Assembly (NCBI RefSeq): GCF_026790065.1
Contig: NZ_JALAMO010000001.1
Span: 380,156-444,155, forward strand
Length of the DNA: 64,000 bases
DNA from: Bacillus sp. N13C7
GTDB taxonomy: Bacteria > Bacillota > Bacilli > Bacillales > Bacillaceae
Direction of reading: 5' to 3'
The notes below the pieces were generated by a model, which saw only the letters and a list, made by a program, of their open reading frames with translations, made no database searches and was not told where the DNA came from. Shown piece by piece: positions 8,537 to 18,708 of the stretch. The translations under genes were made by a program, and so were the position numbers. How positions within the stretch are numbered: the first letter of the stretch is position 1; each line of letters begins with the position of its first letter.

Positions 8537-10477
8537 TTACAACGATGATTTAATAACCTTCTTATAATAAACAACTGACAGAAAACCAAAAATCGAATAG
8601 AGCGCAGTATATAACACCATCACCACGATCATCGGCGTCCACACCTCTGATCCGAATAAGAACCAGCCGGATTGGACGGCGAAGTAGCTGTGGAAAAGGC
8701 CGACAACCAGCGGAATGCCAAAGTTGTACATTTGTTTGATGCGTATCCCCTTTATCAGGTCCCCCTGCGTAAAACCAAGTTTTCTCAAAATCGTATAATT
8801 CGGTTTCTCATCTTCACTTTCACCCATTTGTTTAAAATAAAGGATACATCCTGATGTAATCAAGAACGTTAGTCCTAAGAAGCCGACGATAAACATCACG
8901 AGACCAAACAGAGATTTTTGCGCAATGCTTGTATCCATTCTTGATAAATGCTCGTTTTTCTTGTTCACCTGTTGAAAAAGCTCATTTGCTTTTTCAAGCT
9001 GGTCTTCATGCTTCACATTGATGCCAATAAATTCAGATTGCGCGAGCTGAATGCGGGGGTCTTTATCTTGGTTCAGCCGCTTAAACAAGCTGTCATCCAC
9101 AATGACAGCGGGCATGCCCCCGCTTGTAAACGTGTAGGATACAAGAAACTCTTCTCTTAATCCTTTATAGTGTAATGGTTGCGTCTCATGCTTGCTTTTG
9201 ACTTTGATCACACCCGAGTCTTTAAAAACCATTATTTTTTGCAGCAAGTCGGTGTATCCTGAGAAAACGGCATCTCCAGCCTCCACATCGACTCCTTTTA
9301 CTTCTTTGTCGCTGACAACAGCAAGCTGCATGTTGCTAGGATCCCCCTGCATCTCTTTCGGAGTTCCATCCATGATATTTGCAATGTCAACATTTGCTTG
9401 CAGGACAGGGGTCACTTTTTTTACAAATGGGATGTTACGATCAATCAAACTGCTCTCAAATCGTTTGGCATCATTCTCATTCATGAATGAAAAATCAGCC
9501 GCTACATTTTGTTCAGCCGTTTTTTCTGCCGAGTAATACGAAATATAAGCGAGCGATAACAGCCCGATAGCGAGTGCTGAAACGGTTGTAATAATCGTCA
9601 GCAGCAACGCGTTCGATTTCATTCTGAACATGATTGATGACAGTGACAGGACCTCGGAAATATTTAAATAGCCGCCCTTGCTTTTTCGAATGATGTTCGA
9701 GATAAACGTAACCGATCCTCTATAAAAGAGAAACGTCCCGATTATTACGGTGCCCAGGATGAAGCTCATCGCAGCAAACAGTTCATTAATGGTCTTAAAT
9801 TTTCCGCCGAACAGCTCAGAAGACACATAGTATCCTGTCAAAATCAGCACAATGCCTAAAGCGCCGACCAGCATCTGAAAAAATGATATTCTCTTCACTT
9901 TATCTTCAGTAGAAGACGCCACTTTAAACAAAGATAAAATACTCTGGTTTTTGATAAACGTATAATTCATGATCATAATCAAAAGATAAATGCCGCAGAA
10001 CACAATGATCGTTTGGATCAAGGCTTGCCCGGAAAAATGCAGTTTCGCATCAGCTTCGACATCCACAATTTTGAACAGAATCATCAGGACAAGCTTCGAT
10101 ATCGAAAACCCAGCTACTACCCCGATCGCTAAAGAACCGAAATACAGCATGATATTTTCTGCACTTAAGATGCGAAAGATTTTATGCTTCGTCATTCCGA
10201 TTAATTGAAACAATCCGATTTCTTTACTCCGTCTCTTAATAAAAATGGTATTGGCATATAAAATGAAGATCGCCACTACAGCGACAAGCAAAATCGAGGC
10301 GGTTTTAATGGCCGCGGCTCCCTTGATTGAAGCCTTCACTTCGTTAATCGCAGGGTCATATTGCAGTGTGACAAAAGCGAAATAAAGCGCCACGCTAAAG
10401 ATGAGCGCAAACACATACAGATAGTAATTCCGAAGATTTTTTTTCAGATTTCGCAGGATGAGCTGATTAATGTTCAT
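8537..10477 (-). CDS. bceB: bacitracin ABC transporter permease BceB
   Basis: A 646-aa FtsX/BceB-type permease. It has one N-terminal membrane helix (about 19-38), then groups of helices to about residue 300. A large extracytoplasmic domain follows (about 310-520), the part that recognises bacitracin bound to undecaprenyl pyrophosphate. Three helices close the protein. With BceA it forms the resistance transporter that frees the lipid target from bacitracin, and it also signals flux to the sensor kinase BceS. The start overlaps the bceA stop by 11 bp. Length and context match BceB. Confidence 0.96.
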   Translation of the reverse strand: MNINQLILRNLKKNLRNYYLYVFALIFSVALYFAFVTLQYDPAINEVKASIKGAAAIKTASILLVAVVAIFILYANTIFIKRRSKEIGLFQLIGMTKHKIFRILSAENIMLYFGSLAIGVVAGFSISKLVLMILFKIVDVEADAKLHFSGQALIQTIIVFCGIYLLIMIMNYTFIKNQSILSLFKVASSTEDKVKRISFFQMLVGALGIVLILTGYYVSSELFGGKFKTINELFAAMSFILGTVIIGTFLFYRGSVTFISNIIRKSKGGYLNISEVLSLSSIMFRMKSNALLLTIITTVSALAIGLLSLAYISYYSAEKTAEQNVAADFSFMNENDAKRFESSLIDRNIPFVKKVTPVLQANVDIANIMDGTPKEMQGDPSNMQLAVVSDKEVKGVDVEAGDAVFSGYTDLLQKIMVFKDSGVIKVKSKHETQPLHYKGLREEFLVSYTFTSGGMPAVIVDDSLFKRLNQDKDPRIQLAQSEFIGINVKHEDQLEKANELFQQVNKKNEHLSRMDTSIAQKSLFGLVMFIVGFLGLTFLITSGCILYFKQMGESEDEKPNYTILRKLGFTQGDLIKGIRIKQMYNFGIPLVVGLFHSYFAVQSGWFLFGSEVWTPMIVVMVLYTALYSIFGFLSVVYYKKVIKSSL

Positions 10478-11228
10478 GCTGCACCCCGCCTAACACGCCT
10501 TGCGTTTTCATGATATCCTGGAAAAACGTCTGCCTGTCTTGCCCCCCTTTATTCAGCTGCGTATACATGAGCCCATCCTTAATAAAAATGACTCTGCCGC
10601 AGTAGCTGGCCGCGACAGGATCATGGGTGACCATAATAATCGTGGCGTTGCGTTTTTGATTGAGTTGGCTCAGCTTGTTTAATAGATCGGAGGCCGATTT
10701 TGAATCAAGCGCGCCGGTCGGTTCATCAGCGAAGATAATGCTCGGGTCATGAATAAACGCTCTCCCGGCCGATGTTCTCTGCTTCTGGCCGCCGGAAATT
10801 TCATTCGGATACTTATCCCGCAATTCATAAATTCCCAGTTCCTTTGCAACTTCCTCAAACTTGCGATTGGCTTCTTTTTTTGATAGTTTCGTGATCGATA
10901 AAGGCAGAAGAATATTCTCTTTCACGGTCAATGTGTCTAACAAATTGTAGTCTTGAAAGATAAAGCCTAAATGCTGTTTTCTAAATTCAGCGAGCTGCTT
11001 TTCCTTCATAGAAGTCATTTCGTTTCCGTTAATGTTGATTGTTCCGTGACTGACCTGATCAATCGAAGACAGTACGTTAAGCAAGGTGGTTTTGCCAGAA
11101 CCGGAGGCACCCATAATACTGACGAATTCACCCTTTTCAATGTGTATATCGATGCCCTTCAGCACTTCTTGTTTATTCAGCTTGTTACCATAGCTTTTTC
11201 GAATTTTATTCGCTTCTAAAATTATCAT
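10467..11228 (-). CDS. bceA: bacitracin ABC transporter ATP-binding protein BceA
   Basis: A 253-aa ABC ATPase. It has Walker [11 protein letters not shown]-loop in FIFQDYNLL, signature ISGGQKQR and Walker B IIFADEP. It powers BceB in detoxifying bacitracin and related peptide antibiotics at the membrane. I start at the ATG at 11228, preceded by AAAGGAG. The open frame extends to 11333 but those residues lie over the promoter. The promoter (TATAAT at 11260-11265, poor -35) and BceR operator lie directly upstream, so induction depends on BceRS. Confidence 0.96.
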   Translation of the reverse strand: MIILEANKIRKSYGNKLNKQEVLKGIDIHIEKGEFVSIMGASGSGKTTLLNVLSSIDQVSHGTININGNEMTSMKEKQLAEFRKQHLGFIFQDYNLLDTLTVKENILLPLSITKLSKKEANRKFEEVAKELGIYELRDKYPNEISGGQKQRTSAGRAFIHDPSIIFADEPTGALDSKSASDLLNKLSQLNQKRNATIIMVTHDPVAASYCGRVIFIKDGLMYTQLNKGGQDRQTFFQDIMKTQGVLGGVQHEH

Positions 11229-11259
11229 TTCCGCAGTCTCCTTTGTATTGGATAATGTT

Positions 11260-11288
11260 ATTATAAAAAGGATTGCCGGGCTTTTCCT
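11260..11288 (-). promoter_or_regulatory. bceA promoter
   Basis: Minus-strand TATAAT (11260-11265) with a weak -35 (GGAAAA, 17 bp upstream), as expected for a promoter that needs an activator. The BceR site lies about 30 bp upstream of the -35. Confidence 0.7.
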
Positions 11289-11316
11289 TCGATTAGGCGA
11301 ACAAAAAAGAAAAGCA

Positions 11317-11334
11317 TGTGACATTTTCGTCACA
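11317..11334 (-). promoter_or_regulatory. BceR binding site
   Basis: Inverted repeat, on the minus strand TGTGACGAAAATGTCACA, located upstream of the bceA promoter and overlapping the bceS stop codon. This matches the known main BceR operator as I remember it. Confidence 0.85.
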
Positions 11335-12334
11335 CGCTTATGACACGTTCGAATTGATTCCGCTTTGGGAAGGTTAAAGTAAAAACTGTCCCCGCACCGA
11401 ACTCCGATTGCACATCAATATGGATCAATAACGGCTTCGCTGCTTTTTTCGCGAGGTACAGCCCCATGCCAGTGGACGCTTGATCATGGTGGTTCGTTGT
11501 GGATGTAAATCCTTTATCAAAAATACGCGGCATATCTTTTGGCGCAATGCCCCTGCCGAAGTCTCTCACTTCGAGGTGCGTCCGCTCTCCTTTTTGAAAG
11601 CTTTTGATTTCAATTTCAGAAGCTTCACTGTATTTCACTGCGTTTGTCAGCAGCTGCCTGATGATAAACGCCAGCCATTTTGCATCGCTCAGCACTTCCT
11701 CAGCCTCCAGCTGAATATCAAAGCCGATCCCTTTTTGAATACACCACGATTGTAAGTCTTTAATCTCCTTGAAAATCAAAGTCCGTAGCTTGATACATTC
11801 TACAGACAGATCATTTCCAATAAATGACATGCGTTTTTGATGAAGCTGCTGATCAAGAAGCAGGTGAATACGAAGCCATTCATATGACAGCTGGGATTTT
11901 AACGCTTGATCTTCCATTCTGTCGATGAGTAAATGCATTGCTGTTAATGGGGTTTTGACCTCATGAATCCATGCCAGCAGCTCATCTTTTTCATTTTCTA
12001 ATGCCAAGCGATGCCGGGCTGCGGTTTGCTTCAAGTGTTCCGTTTGCCCGGTAATGCTGCGTTCAACCATTGATTCAAACGGCGTTTCCGGTTCATTTAT
12101 CGCTGTCACATCAAGATTGTTTTCCCATGTTTTCAGGCTTTTATAAAACGCCGTTTCTTTCCGATAACGAAGCCAAAGGAATATCGCAAAAAATAAAACA
12201 CACAAATATACCATATAGAGAACATTTTCAAATGAAATGGATGGATCAACAAAAGCAATGAACAACATCAAAACCTGCTGAAACAAAAATGCGGCAATCC
12301 AGCTACGCCTTTCGGTAAGGAATGCTTTAATCAT
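11330..12334 (-). CDS. bceS: bacitracin sensor histidine kinase BceS
   Basis: A 334-aa intramembrane-sensing histidine kinase. Two membrane helices (about residues 11-60) enclose only a very short outside loop. The phosphoacceptor lies in [14 protein letters not shown]. The ATPase domain shows [11 protein letters not shown] (N box), DFGRGI and [11 protein letters not shown] (G box). It has no real extracellular sensor and takes its signal from the BceAB transporter, then phosphorylates BceR. I start at 12334, inside the bceR 3' end (8-bp overlap), which gives the family length; upstream in-frame codons lie within bceR. It is transcribed with bceR. Confidence 0.95.
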   Translation of the reverse strand: MIKAFLTERRSWIAAFLFQQVLMLFIAFVDPSISFENVLYMVYLCVLFFAIFLWLRYRKETAFYKSLKTWENNLDVTAINEPETPFESMVERSITGQTEHLKQTAARHRLALENEKDELLAWIHEVKTPLTAMHLLIDRMEDQALKSQLSYEWLRIHLLLDQQLHQKRMSFIGNDLSVECIKLRTLIFKEIKDLQSWCIQKGIGFDIQLEAEEVLSDAKWLAFIIRQLLTNAVKYSEASEIEIKSFQKGERTHLEVRDFGRGIAPKDMPRIFDKGFTSTTNHHDQASTGMGLYLAKKAAKPLLIHIDVQSEFGAGTVFTLTFPKRNQFERVISV

Positions 12335-13022
12335 AGAAATGGTCCTTTTCCTTCGCCATGTAGCCTTGGCCGACCTTTGTCTCGATATATGCGCCAAGCT
12401 GCAGGTCATCCAGTTTTTTTCGCAGGCGATTGACATTGACAGTCAACGTATTATCACTCACAAAACGCTCATCATTCCACAAGCTTCTAATCAGCTCTTC
12501 CCGGCTGACAATCTTGTTTTTATGTTCTATCAATTGTTTTAAAATGAACATTTCATTTTTCGTCAGTTCAACAGAGCCCTTGTCATTGCTGACGAGGTTC
12601 TGCTCTGCGTCTATGGCAGCCCCGCACCATGTTTTGATCGTGCTCGGCTCCGTATTATAATGATGCACACGCCGGAAAATCGCTTGGATTTTCGCAATCA
12701 GCACATCAAAGTGAAATGGCTTTTGAATAAAGTCATCTGCTCCGAGCTGCATAGACATCACCATATCCGCAGGATGATCACGGGAGGATAAAAAGAGAAT
12801 CGGAACATTTGACCGGGAGCGGATCAGCCGGCACCAATGAAAGCCGTCAAATTTAGGCAGCTGTACATCGATAATGACACAATCAGGCTTAACCGCCGCA
12901 AATTCCTGTAGCACTTGACTGAAATCCTGAATGCCATATACATCATAGGACCATCCCGTTAAACGATCCTTCATTTCATGAAACAGCGATTCATCATCTT
13001 CAATCAGCAAAAGTTTAAACAA
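12327..13022 (-). CDS. bceR: response regulator BceR (OmpR family)
   Basis: A response regulator of 231 aa. The receiver domain has acidic pocket LIEDDES, phosphoacceptor Asp in CVIIDVQLP, and Lys in IQKPFHFD. The C-terminal OmpR-type winged helix has ELTKNEMFILKQL and DNTLTVNVNRLRKKL. Phosphorylated BceR activates bceAB through the inverted repeat at 11317-11334. I chose TTG at 13022, preceded by GGTGAG, which gives the expected length. The frame is open to 13073, so the start is the less certain part. Confidence 0.94.
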   Translation of the reverse strand: MFKLLLIEDDESLFHEMKDRLTGWSYDVYGIQDFSQVLQEFAAVKPDCVIIDVQLPKFDGFHWCRLIRSRSNVPILFLSSRDHPADMVMSMQLGADDFIQKPFHFDVLIAKIQAIFRRVHHYNTEPSTIKTWCGAAIDAEQNLVSNDKGSVELTKNEMFILKQLIEHKNKIVSREELIRSLWNDERFVSDNTLTVNVNRLRKKLDDLQLGAYIETKVGQGYMAKEKDHFYD

Positions 13023-13089
13023 TCGACTCACCGCACTTTTTCCTTTTTTATCAAGTGTATAGCAAAACGCCATTATGCGCTATAGAGAA

Positions 13090-13110
13090 AGCCGGCTGTC
13101 TCAGCCGGCT
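13090..13110. terminator. terminator of the ytr operon
   Basis: 9-bp G/C-rich stem (13090-13098 with 13102-13110) and a 3-nt loop, followed on the minus strand by TTTCTCT, just after the ytrF stop. Confidence 0.75.
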
Positions 13111-13118
13111 CGTACACA

Positions 13119-14429
13119 TTATAATTCTCTTCTCAACGCTGTCAGCACGTTGGTTTTGGTTGCTTTTCTAGCCGGGTTCATGCCGGAAATGACCGCAACC
13201 CCTCCGCAAATCACAACGGCTATGCTGACAAGGCTGACCGGGATGTAGGAGAAAGTGTAATTCAAATCGCCCGCATCGCCCCCGCTTGTCGCCGCAAGAA
13301 TCATCGGAACAGCCAGGTTAACAAGGTAGCTTACGCCGTAAGAAATGATAATCCCAATCACACAGCCTAAAATCCCGATATACGCGCTCTCCATTAAGAA
13401 CATTCGGCGAATGATAGACGGACTCGCCCCAATCGCTTTCATGATGCCGATCTCTTGCGTTCTTTCTGTAACCGCCATCGTCATTGTGTTAAAAATGCCG
13501 ATCGCTGAGATGATAACCGCGATACATCCGACGAAGATCAGTCCGATTTTGAAGACCATGAAGAAGGTGTTAGCTCCCTCAAGCTCGGTAGTCACTGAAG
13601 TGACATAGTAACCGTCATCTGTTAGATCATTTGTCAGCTGTTCCACATTCTCAAATTTATCAGCAAATACGCCAATGTTTGTTTCAACATTCCCGCCTTC
13701 GAAGTCCAAAAATTCCGAAAAGTCTTTTTTGAATTGATCACTGATGAAGATGTTCGAGTCCTCCATCCAATCTTGAGATGGTTTTTTTGTAATACCGACA
13801 ATTTTAAAGTCATATGTTTTTGTTTTTGTAACATCCCCTGTTTTAGGATCTGTCTTCGATACACTTAGTTCAATTGTTTTGTTCAGAATATCTTTCGTAT
13901 AGCCCTTTGGTTCTTTTATATCTTCTGGATTTCCTTTTGCTTCTTCGATTTTTTTGTTATATTCTTCCGATTCTTTTTTCGTCAATAATCTCTTTGCGAA
14001 GTCGTATCCTACTACGATTTCATTTTCCGACTTTGCGACTCTACCCTTTTCCAATTCCATATTGGCCTTTAATTCATCATTCATATTGGTAAAAATGAGA
14101 TTAGAGCTTTCATTTGTTCGATTGCCTAACGTAGCTTTGTTTGGTTCATATACTTGCGTTCTTTCTACAACTGACCTTACGTGATCATACTTCTCTAAAT
14201 CAGCTTTTTTAATCGGCTTGTCCCCTTCCTTGCCCATTACACTGACTTTTGTTACAATCTGCTGGCTCATTGTCATATCTGTAATCGTCTTTTGAATCCC
14301 AAATCCAACCGATGACAGCACGACCAAAAACGCACACGCCATTGTTGTCGCCAGAATCGTCATAAAGACGCGAAGCCTGTTTTTCTTCATATTTCTTCTG
14401 ATAAAATGGACCTGATCCTTAAACCTCAA
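13119..14429 (-). CDS. ytrF: ABC transporter permease YtrF (MacB type)
   Basis: A 436-aa permease of the MacB/FtsX class. It has one N-terminal helix (about 18-42), a large extracytoplasmic domain rich in Lys/Glu (about 45-285), and three C-terminal helices (about 290-430). The segment TERTQEIGIMKAIGAS is typical of MacB-type proteins. It pairs with the ATPase YtrE. The operon is strongly induced by cell-wall antibiotics, and its overexpression is reported to thicken the wall and impair competence. It starts with TTG behind AAGGGGG and overlaps ytrE by 11 bp. Confidence 0.92.
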   Translation of the reverse strand: MRFKDQVHFIRRNMKKNRLRVFMTILATTMACAFLVVLSSVGFGIQKTITDMTMSQQIVTKVSVMGKEGDKPIKKADLEKYDHVRSVVERTQVYEPNKATLGNRTNESSNLIFTNMNDELKANMELEKGRVAKSENEIVVGYDFAKRLLTKKESEEYNKKIEEAKGNPEDIKEPKGYTKDILNKTIELSVSKTDPKTGDVTKTKTYDFKIVGITKKPSQDWMEDSNIFISDQFKKDFSEFLDFEGGNVETNIGVFADKFENVEQLTNDLTDDGYYVTSVTTELEGANTFFMVFKIGLIFVGCIAVIISAIGIFNTMTMAVTERTQEIGIMKAIGASPSIIRRMFLMESAYIGILGCVIGIIISYGVSYLVNLAVPMILAATSGGDAGDLNYTFSYIPVSLVSIAVVICGGVAVISGMNPARKATKTNVLTALRREL

Positions 14430-15114
14430 CGGTAATTCCCCCTTTTAGCACACCATCATGAAGCTGAAATTTTGAATGCCCGATAGAAGCGACTTCATCA
14501 TCGTGAGTAATGATCACAAATGTAATGCCACGCTCGCGATTCAGCTGCTGGATCAATTCCAGCACTTCATGTTCCGTTTCTGAATCAAGGCTTCCCGTCG
14601 GCTCATCCGCTAAGATAATCGAAGGATTTAAAATCAAGGCCCGGGCAATACTGACACGCTGCTGCTGGCCGCCTGACAGTTCATTCGGATAATGAGCGGC
14701 GTGATTTTCCAGACCGACGCGTTTCAGCATATCCTGCACCTTTTGCTTTCGCTCGGACGGTTTGATCCCTTTTAACGCCAGCGGCATTTCAACATTCTCA
14801 TACGTCGTTAACCCCGGGATGAGCTGAAAGCTTTGGAAAATAAAGCCGAAATGGTCAAGGCGAAACTGCGCCCATTCCTTTTCATTAAACCCCGTAACAT
14901 CAGTGCCATTAATGACAATCCGCCCTTTTGTCGGCGATATGTAGCCTGATATTAAATTCAAAAGCGTTGATTTACCTGATCCGCTTCGTCCGACAATACA
15001 GGCGATTTCCCCTTTCGCCACACGTAATGAAACATCCTTCAATACTGGAACTTCATTCTCACGGCCCTTTTTCCCGATCTTGAAAGAATGGTCAATATGC
15101 TGAACATATATCAT
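14419..15114 (-). CDS. ytrE: ABC transporter ATP-binding protein YtrE
   Basis: A 231-aa ABC ATPase of the MacB/LolD type. It has Walker A GRSGSGKST, Q-loop FIFQSFQLI, signature LSGGQQQR and Walker B IILADEPTGSLD. It energises YtrF. The ATG at 15114 is preceded by AGGGAGAGAGAAC. It is the second ATPase of the operon; YtrB is of a different ABC subclass, so the operon may encode two linked transporters or one composite complex. Confidence 0.93.
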   Translation of the reverse strand: MIYVQHIDHSFKIGKKGRENEVPVLKDVSLRVAKGEIACIVGRSGSGKSTLLNLISGYISPTKGRIVINGTDVTGFNEKEWAQFRLDHFGFIFQSFQLIPGLTTYENVEMPLALKGIKPSERKQKVQDMLKRVGLENHAAHYPNELSGGQQQRVSIARALILNPSIILADEPTGSLDSETEHEVLELIQQLNRERGITFVIITHDDEVASIGHSKFQLHDGVLKGGITVEV

Positions 15115-15128
15115 ATGTTCTCTCTCCC

Positions 15129-16106
15129 TTACAACTGTTTTATTTTTTTATAAATCGCAAAATAACTAATGAAGAAACCAATCAAGGCACCTGCAGCCAT
15201 GCCAAGGAGATAGCCGGCAAAGCTCTCGCTTGCAGAAAATCCAAAGTAGCCAAAGCCCAAGATTCCTATGATAACTACGATGATCTGCACCGGACGGTCA
15301 AGCGGCTTCCATAAGAAGAAATACCCGTTTCTTTCATTAGAAAGCTTGACAAAACTTATATAGCCGATGACGTAGAAGATGATAGTCATGATAGCCGGAA
15401 TCACTAAATAATATGGTGAATTCTCAGCCCATTTCGAGTCTACATAAATTATCGGAATGAAATACTGCACCCATTTGGGTACTGGACCATGGATAAAATC
15501 GATTGACACGCCCAAAAGGATCTCGAGGTTTATCGCAGGCAGGCTGATGAGTAAAAACGGCGAAATGGCTACGGTAAATGAGACTAGAAGCTGTGCGAAA
15601 CTATTGCCTGTCAAAGCTCCTCCGGCCATAACCAAAGAATAAGCCAGCATGCTAACAATGATCATTCCCAAGCTGTAGTTGTGAAAATAAACGGCCTGAT
15701 CAGGCTTTAAAAACAAAATTAGCAAAACAGATAAAACATAACCTATGAGCTGCGGGATCACAATCACCATTCCGCCGGTGAGAAACTTCGCATGAAATAT
15801 CTGCCCCCGTGTATAAGGAAGGCTTAATGTAAAGTCAAAGTAGCCCTTGCTTCGTTCAATCCCAAGCTGGCTGACCGCCAAAACCACACCCCAAATCCAA
15901 AATACTGAGATAAATGTGCTGTTTAAATAATCAACGCTGAATACGCAGGGGCCGACCCAATTTTCTTTTCCAGTGACACAGCCTTGATAGATGAGATACA
16001 TATTTAAAATCGATAAAGGATTACCCAATATAAAAACCCAAATGGTAATTGCTAAGGCGACTTTATTCTGCCGCCATTCTTTATAAAGCAGTCCGGAATC
16101 CGGCAA
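15129..16106 (-). CDS. ytrD: ABC-2 type membrane protein YtrD
   Basis: A 325-aa integral membrane protein with about eight hydrophobic segments and a polar N-terminal helix (LLYKEWRQNK). It is clearly paralogous to YtrC along its whole length: GLLY-EW-QN at the start, the shared run NERNGYFFLWKPLDRPVQI against SERNGHFFLWNKLDRPVQI, and similar C-termini. It is probably a membrane subunit driven by YtrB. The TTG at 16106 with GGAGGG seven bases upstream is preferred over the TTG at 16121, which overlaps that ribosome site. Confidence 0.88.
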   Translation of the reverse strand: MPDSGLLYKEWRQNKVALAITIWVFILGNPLSILNMYLIYQGCVTGKENWVGPCVFSVDYLNSTFISVFWIWGVVLAVSQLGIERSKGYFDFTLSLPYTRGQIFHAKFLTGGMVIVIPQLIGYVLSVLLILFLKPDQAVYFHNYSLGMIIVSMLAYSLVMAGGALTGNSFAQLLVSFTVAISPFLLISLPAINLEILLGVSIDFIHGPVPKWVQYFIPIIYVDSKWAENSPYYLVIPAIMTIIFYVIGYISFVKLSNERNGYFFLWKPLDRPVQIIVVIIGILGFGYFGFSASESFAGYLLGMAAGALIGFFISYFAIYKKIKQL

Positions 16107-16135
16107 CTCACTTCCCTCCAAACCTAAGGCATTTC

Positions 16136-17122
16136 TTACACTTTTGTTTTCTTATAAATAGAGAAGTAGCTCACAAAGAATCCAGCCACTGCCCCAATGA
16201 TCATTCCCATAATATAACCAATAATGGAATTTCCGGTAGAGTATCCAAATAAACCAAACCCAAGAATGCCGAAAGCCATAACCAGAATTTGCACCGGACG
16301 ATCTAATTTATTCCATAAGAAAAAGTGTCCGTTTCGTTCACTTGGATGCTTTTTGAAGCTTATTAAGCCAATCAAGTAAAATAGAATGCTCATTACAGCT
16401 GGAATCAATAAAATATATTTACTGTCAGACAGCCATCCATTTTCAACGTAACTAATCGGTACTAGATAAGTTAAATTGCTTACCAGGGAGACATATGCCT
16501 CAGGGGAAGGAAACATTTCCCATATATTCACACCAAAAACAACTTCAAAGTTCCCAACCGGCAATGCAACAATTAAATATGGCAATGCCGCAGTAGCAAA
16601 TGCCGTTAATAACTGGGCAAAAGCATTTCCAGTTAACGCTCCGGCAGCCATCAACAAACAATAAGCCATAAAACTAATCACAATTACTCCAACGCTGCTG
16701 TGCTCAAAAAAGTAGACGTGTTCAGGGTTATAGACAAGAATCAGCAGCCATGCAAGTAAAAAGCCAATCAATTGTGACAGCACAATCACAAAACCGCCTA
16801 ACCAAAATTTCGTCAGGAAAATTTGACTTCTGTTATACGGAAGGCTTAATATAAAATCCATCGTGCCTTTCGAACGTTCCATTCCCAAGAAGCAGACCGC
16901 CAAAATGACACCCGGCACCCAGTTGATATCTATCAGATTGCTTACGTTATAATTCACAATAAAATCACAATATTGCGGGTCTTGATGAGCCAGGCACCCT
17001 TGATAAGACAAATACGTATTAACGATAGAAAGCGGATTTGCCAGCACTAAAAACACAATACTTAACAAAAGCATCACTTGATTCTGCTTCCACTCTCGAT
17101 AGAGAAGGCCTCGGTCTACCAT
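16136..17122 (-). CDS. ytrC: ABC-2 type membrane protein YtrC
   Basis: A 328-aa integral membrane protein, paralogue of YtrD, with about eight membrane segments and the same cytoplasmic N-terminal motif (GLLYREWKQNQ). The ATG at 17122 follows GGAGGGAAGCGGAG and overlaps the end of ytrB by 7 bp. It probably forms a heterodimer with YtrD as the membrane domain for the ATPase YtrB. The transported molecule is not known from the sequence. Confidence 0.9.
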   Translation of the reverse strand: MVDRGLLYREWKQNQVMLLLSIVFLVLANPLSIVNTYLSYQGCLAHQDPQYCDFIVNYNVSNLIDINWVPGVILAVCFLGMERSKGTMDFILSLPYNRSQIFLTKFWLGGFVIVLSQLIGFLLAWLLILVYNPEHVYFFEHSSVGVIVISFMAYCLLMAAGALTGNAFAQLLTAFATAALPYLIVALPVGNFEVVFGVNIWEMFPSPEAYVSLVSNLTYLVPISYVENGWLSDSKYILLIPAVMSILFYLIGLISFKKHPSERNGHFFLWNKLDRPVQILVMAFGILGFGLFGYSTGNSIIGYIMGMIIGAVAGFFVSYFSIYKKTKV

Positions 17123-17994
17123 CTCCGCTTCCCTCCAAACTTCGCAATGAACACTTCTTCCAAGTTGACAGGAAGCTCATTCCACACTTTTGGCTTCAGC
17201 TCTCTTAAAAAGCTCTTGTTCTCTTCGTCGCTTTTCCGAATCAGCACCGTATAGAACACGCCGGCCTGATCGAGCATCGGAATGTTTTGCTCTCTGATGG
17301 CCAAATTGACATCTGTATCAAACGCCATTTGAATTTTGATGTATTCTTCTTTTAGCTCATCAAGATCCATCACATTCGTCAGCCTGTTATCTTCGAGAAA
17401 ACCGATTCGGTTGCACATCCGCTCTATGTCCTCAAGCCGGTGAGAAGTGATCAGAATGCTCGTATCACGCTCTGCCACTTCATCGACCATCAGCTGCAGC
17501 ACATCATGCCTTGTCACCGCGTCTATTCCATCCGTCGGCTCATCAAGGAGAATCAGCGCCGGTCTCGCCGCAAACGACAGAACGAGTGACAGCTGTTTTT
17601 TCAAGCCCGTTGACAGCTCACGGTATTTTTTCGTTTCCGGAATTTCGTATCTGTTCATCAGTTCATTCGCGTACGTAACATCAAATTTCGGATATATTCT
17701 TCTCAGGATATCGACAAGCTGCTTGTATGTATACTTATCGTAAAAAGGATTTTGGACAGGCATGTAGATGATATTCTGTTTCACCTTCGGATGCTTTTTA
17801 ATTTCTACGCCGTCAAATAAGATCGTCCCGCTGTCGGCAAAAATGATTTGCTGGATTAAGCGAAGCATCGTCGTTTTGCCCGATCCATTGCGTCCAAGCA
17901 ATCCAAAGATTTCTCCTTTTTCGATTGTTAATGAAACATCTTTTAATACTTGATTGCCATCAATCGCTTTTGACAGCTGCCGTAGTTCAATCAT
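17116..17994 (-). CDS. ytrB: ABC transporter ATP-binding protein YtrB
   Basis: A 292-aa ABC ATPase. It has Walker A GRNGSGKTT, signature LSTGLKKQ (a variant of LSGGQ), Walker B LILLDEPTDG and the switch His in SHRLED. The C-terminal 75 residues form an extra accessory region. It is the motor for YtrC/YtrD. The ATG at 17994 has GGGAGG upstream and lies inside the ytrA 3' end (8-bp overlap), which indicates translational coupling with the repressor gene. Confidence 0.93.
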   Translation of the reverse strand: MIELRQLSKAIDGNQVLKDVSLTIEKGEIFGLLGRNGSGKTTMLRLIQQIIFADSGTILFDGVEIKKHPKVKQNIIYMPVQNPFYDKYTYKQLVDILRRIYPKFDVTYANELMNRYEIPETKKYRELSTGLKKQLSLVLSFAARPALILLDEPTDGIDAVTRHDVLQLMVDEVAERDTSILITSHRLEDIERMCNRIGFLEDNRLTNVMDLDELKEEYIKIQMAFDTDVNLAIREQNIPMLDQAGVFYTVLIRKSDEENKSFLRELKPKVWNELPVNLEEVFIAKFGGKRRW

Positions 17995-18379
17995 TTTTTT
18001 TGCCTCCCTTCACATCAGCGCTGATTTCCTTTATCCATTCGTGCAGTTTTTCCAGCTCAACCCCTGCATAGTGTGCATCGATGATGAGCTGTTTGAGTTG
18101 CTCTTTAATCATCGTCATCTTCCCTTCAACCAGTGTCGTTTTTGCATTCTCCGATATATAGGTTCCTCTGCCCCGAAGCGTTTCAATAATCCCCTCTCGC
18201 TCAAGCTCTTTGTACGCTTTGCTGACAGTGTTCGGATTCGCAATAATGATCGTCGCCAATTCTCTGACAGAAGGAAGCTTATCACCGGGCTTCATGATCC
18301 CTTTCAAACAAAGCTCTTTCATTTGCTGAATAATTTGTTCGTAAATGGGTGTTGAGCTTCTTGGATCGATTTGAATCAT
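17987..18379 (-). CDS. ytrA: GntR-family repressor YtrA
   Basis: A 130-aa GntR regulator of the YtrA subfamily. It has an N-terminal winged helix (PGDKLPSVRELATIIIANPNTVSKAYKEL is the helix-turn-helix region) and a short C-terminal helical dimerisation part instead of a ligand domain. It represses its own operon through AGTGTA-N13-TACACT, found at 18606-18630. Repression is relieved under treatment with several cell-wall antibiotics by an unknown signal. The start ATG has only a weak site (GGGAAGTAA). Confidence 0.95.
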   Translation of the reverse strand: MIQIDPRSSTPIYEQIIQQMKELCLKGIMKPGDKLPSVRELATIIIANPNTVSKAYKELEREGIIETLRGRGTYISENAKTTLVEGKMTMIKEQLKQLIIDAHYAGVELEKLHEWIKEISADVKGGKKND

Positions 18380-18412
18380 TTACTTCCCTACTTTCTATAC
18401 GATCTGAACCTT

Positions 18413-18550
18413 TTATAGATAAAACTGATCAATTATACATTTTTGCCATTCAAAACCGATCATCACAAGGACAAGAAAAAAAGAACAAGCGATCACAGAT
18501 GCAGCGATCAGCATTGGCACGTTACGTTTGTTTCGTTTTTTATGTTTCAT
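18413..18550 (-). CDS. ytrG: small membrane peptide YtrG
   Basis: A 45-aa open frame that is the first gene of the ytr operon. It has a basic N-terminus (MKHKKRNKRN), one membrane helix at about residues 12-33, and a short tail ending DQFYL. GGGAGG lies about ten bases before the ATG. The size and position match YtrG as I remember it. Function unknown; it could be a small subunit or modulator of the Ytr transporter. Confidence 0.85.
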   Translation of the reverse strand: MKHKKRNKRNVPMLIAASVIACSFFLVLVMIGFEWQKCIIDQFYL

Positions 18551-18605
18551 TTCATAACTGCCTCCCTTACGTTCAATATATAAATGATTTGATATCAGTG
18601 TCTAT

Positions 18606-18630
18606 AGTGTATTACTCCAATTAGTACACT
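18606..18630. promoter_or_regulatory. YtrA operator upstream of ytrG
   Basis: Perfect inverted repeat AGTGTA-N13-TACACT, the described YtrA operator, about 55 bp upstream of the ytrG start and so in the promoter region. Confidence 0.85.
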
Positions 18631-18678
18631 TAATACAATAAATACTTTGAGGTACAAAGTCAATCCTTTTTTACAAAA

Positions 18679-18707
18679 AAACGGACCCTTATCAAAAGGG
18701 TCCGTTT
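18679..18707. terminator. ytzC terminator
   Basis: 12-bp perfect stem (18679-18690 with 18696-18707) directly after the ytzC stop, with an A-run on the plus strand that becomes a U-tract on the minus strand. Confidence 0.85.
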
Positions 18708-18708
18708 C

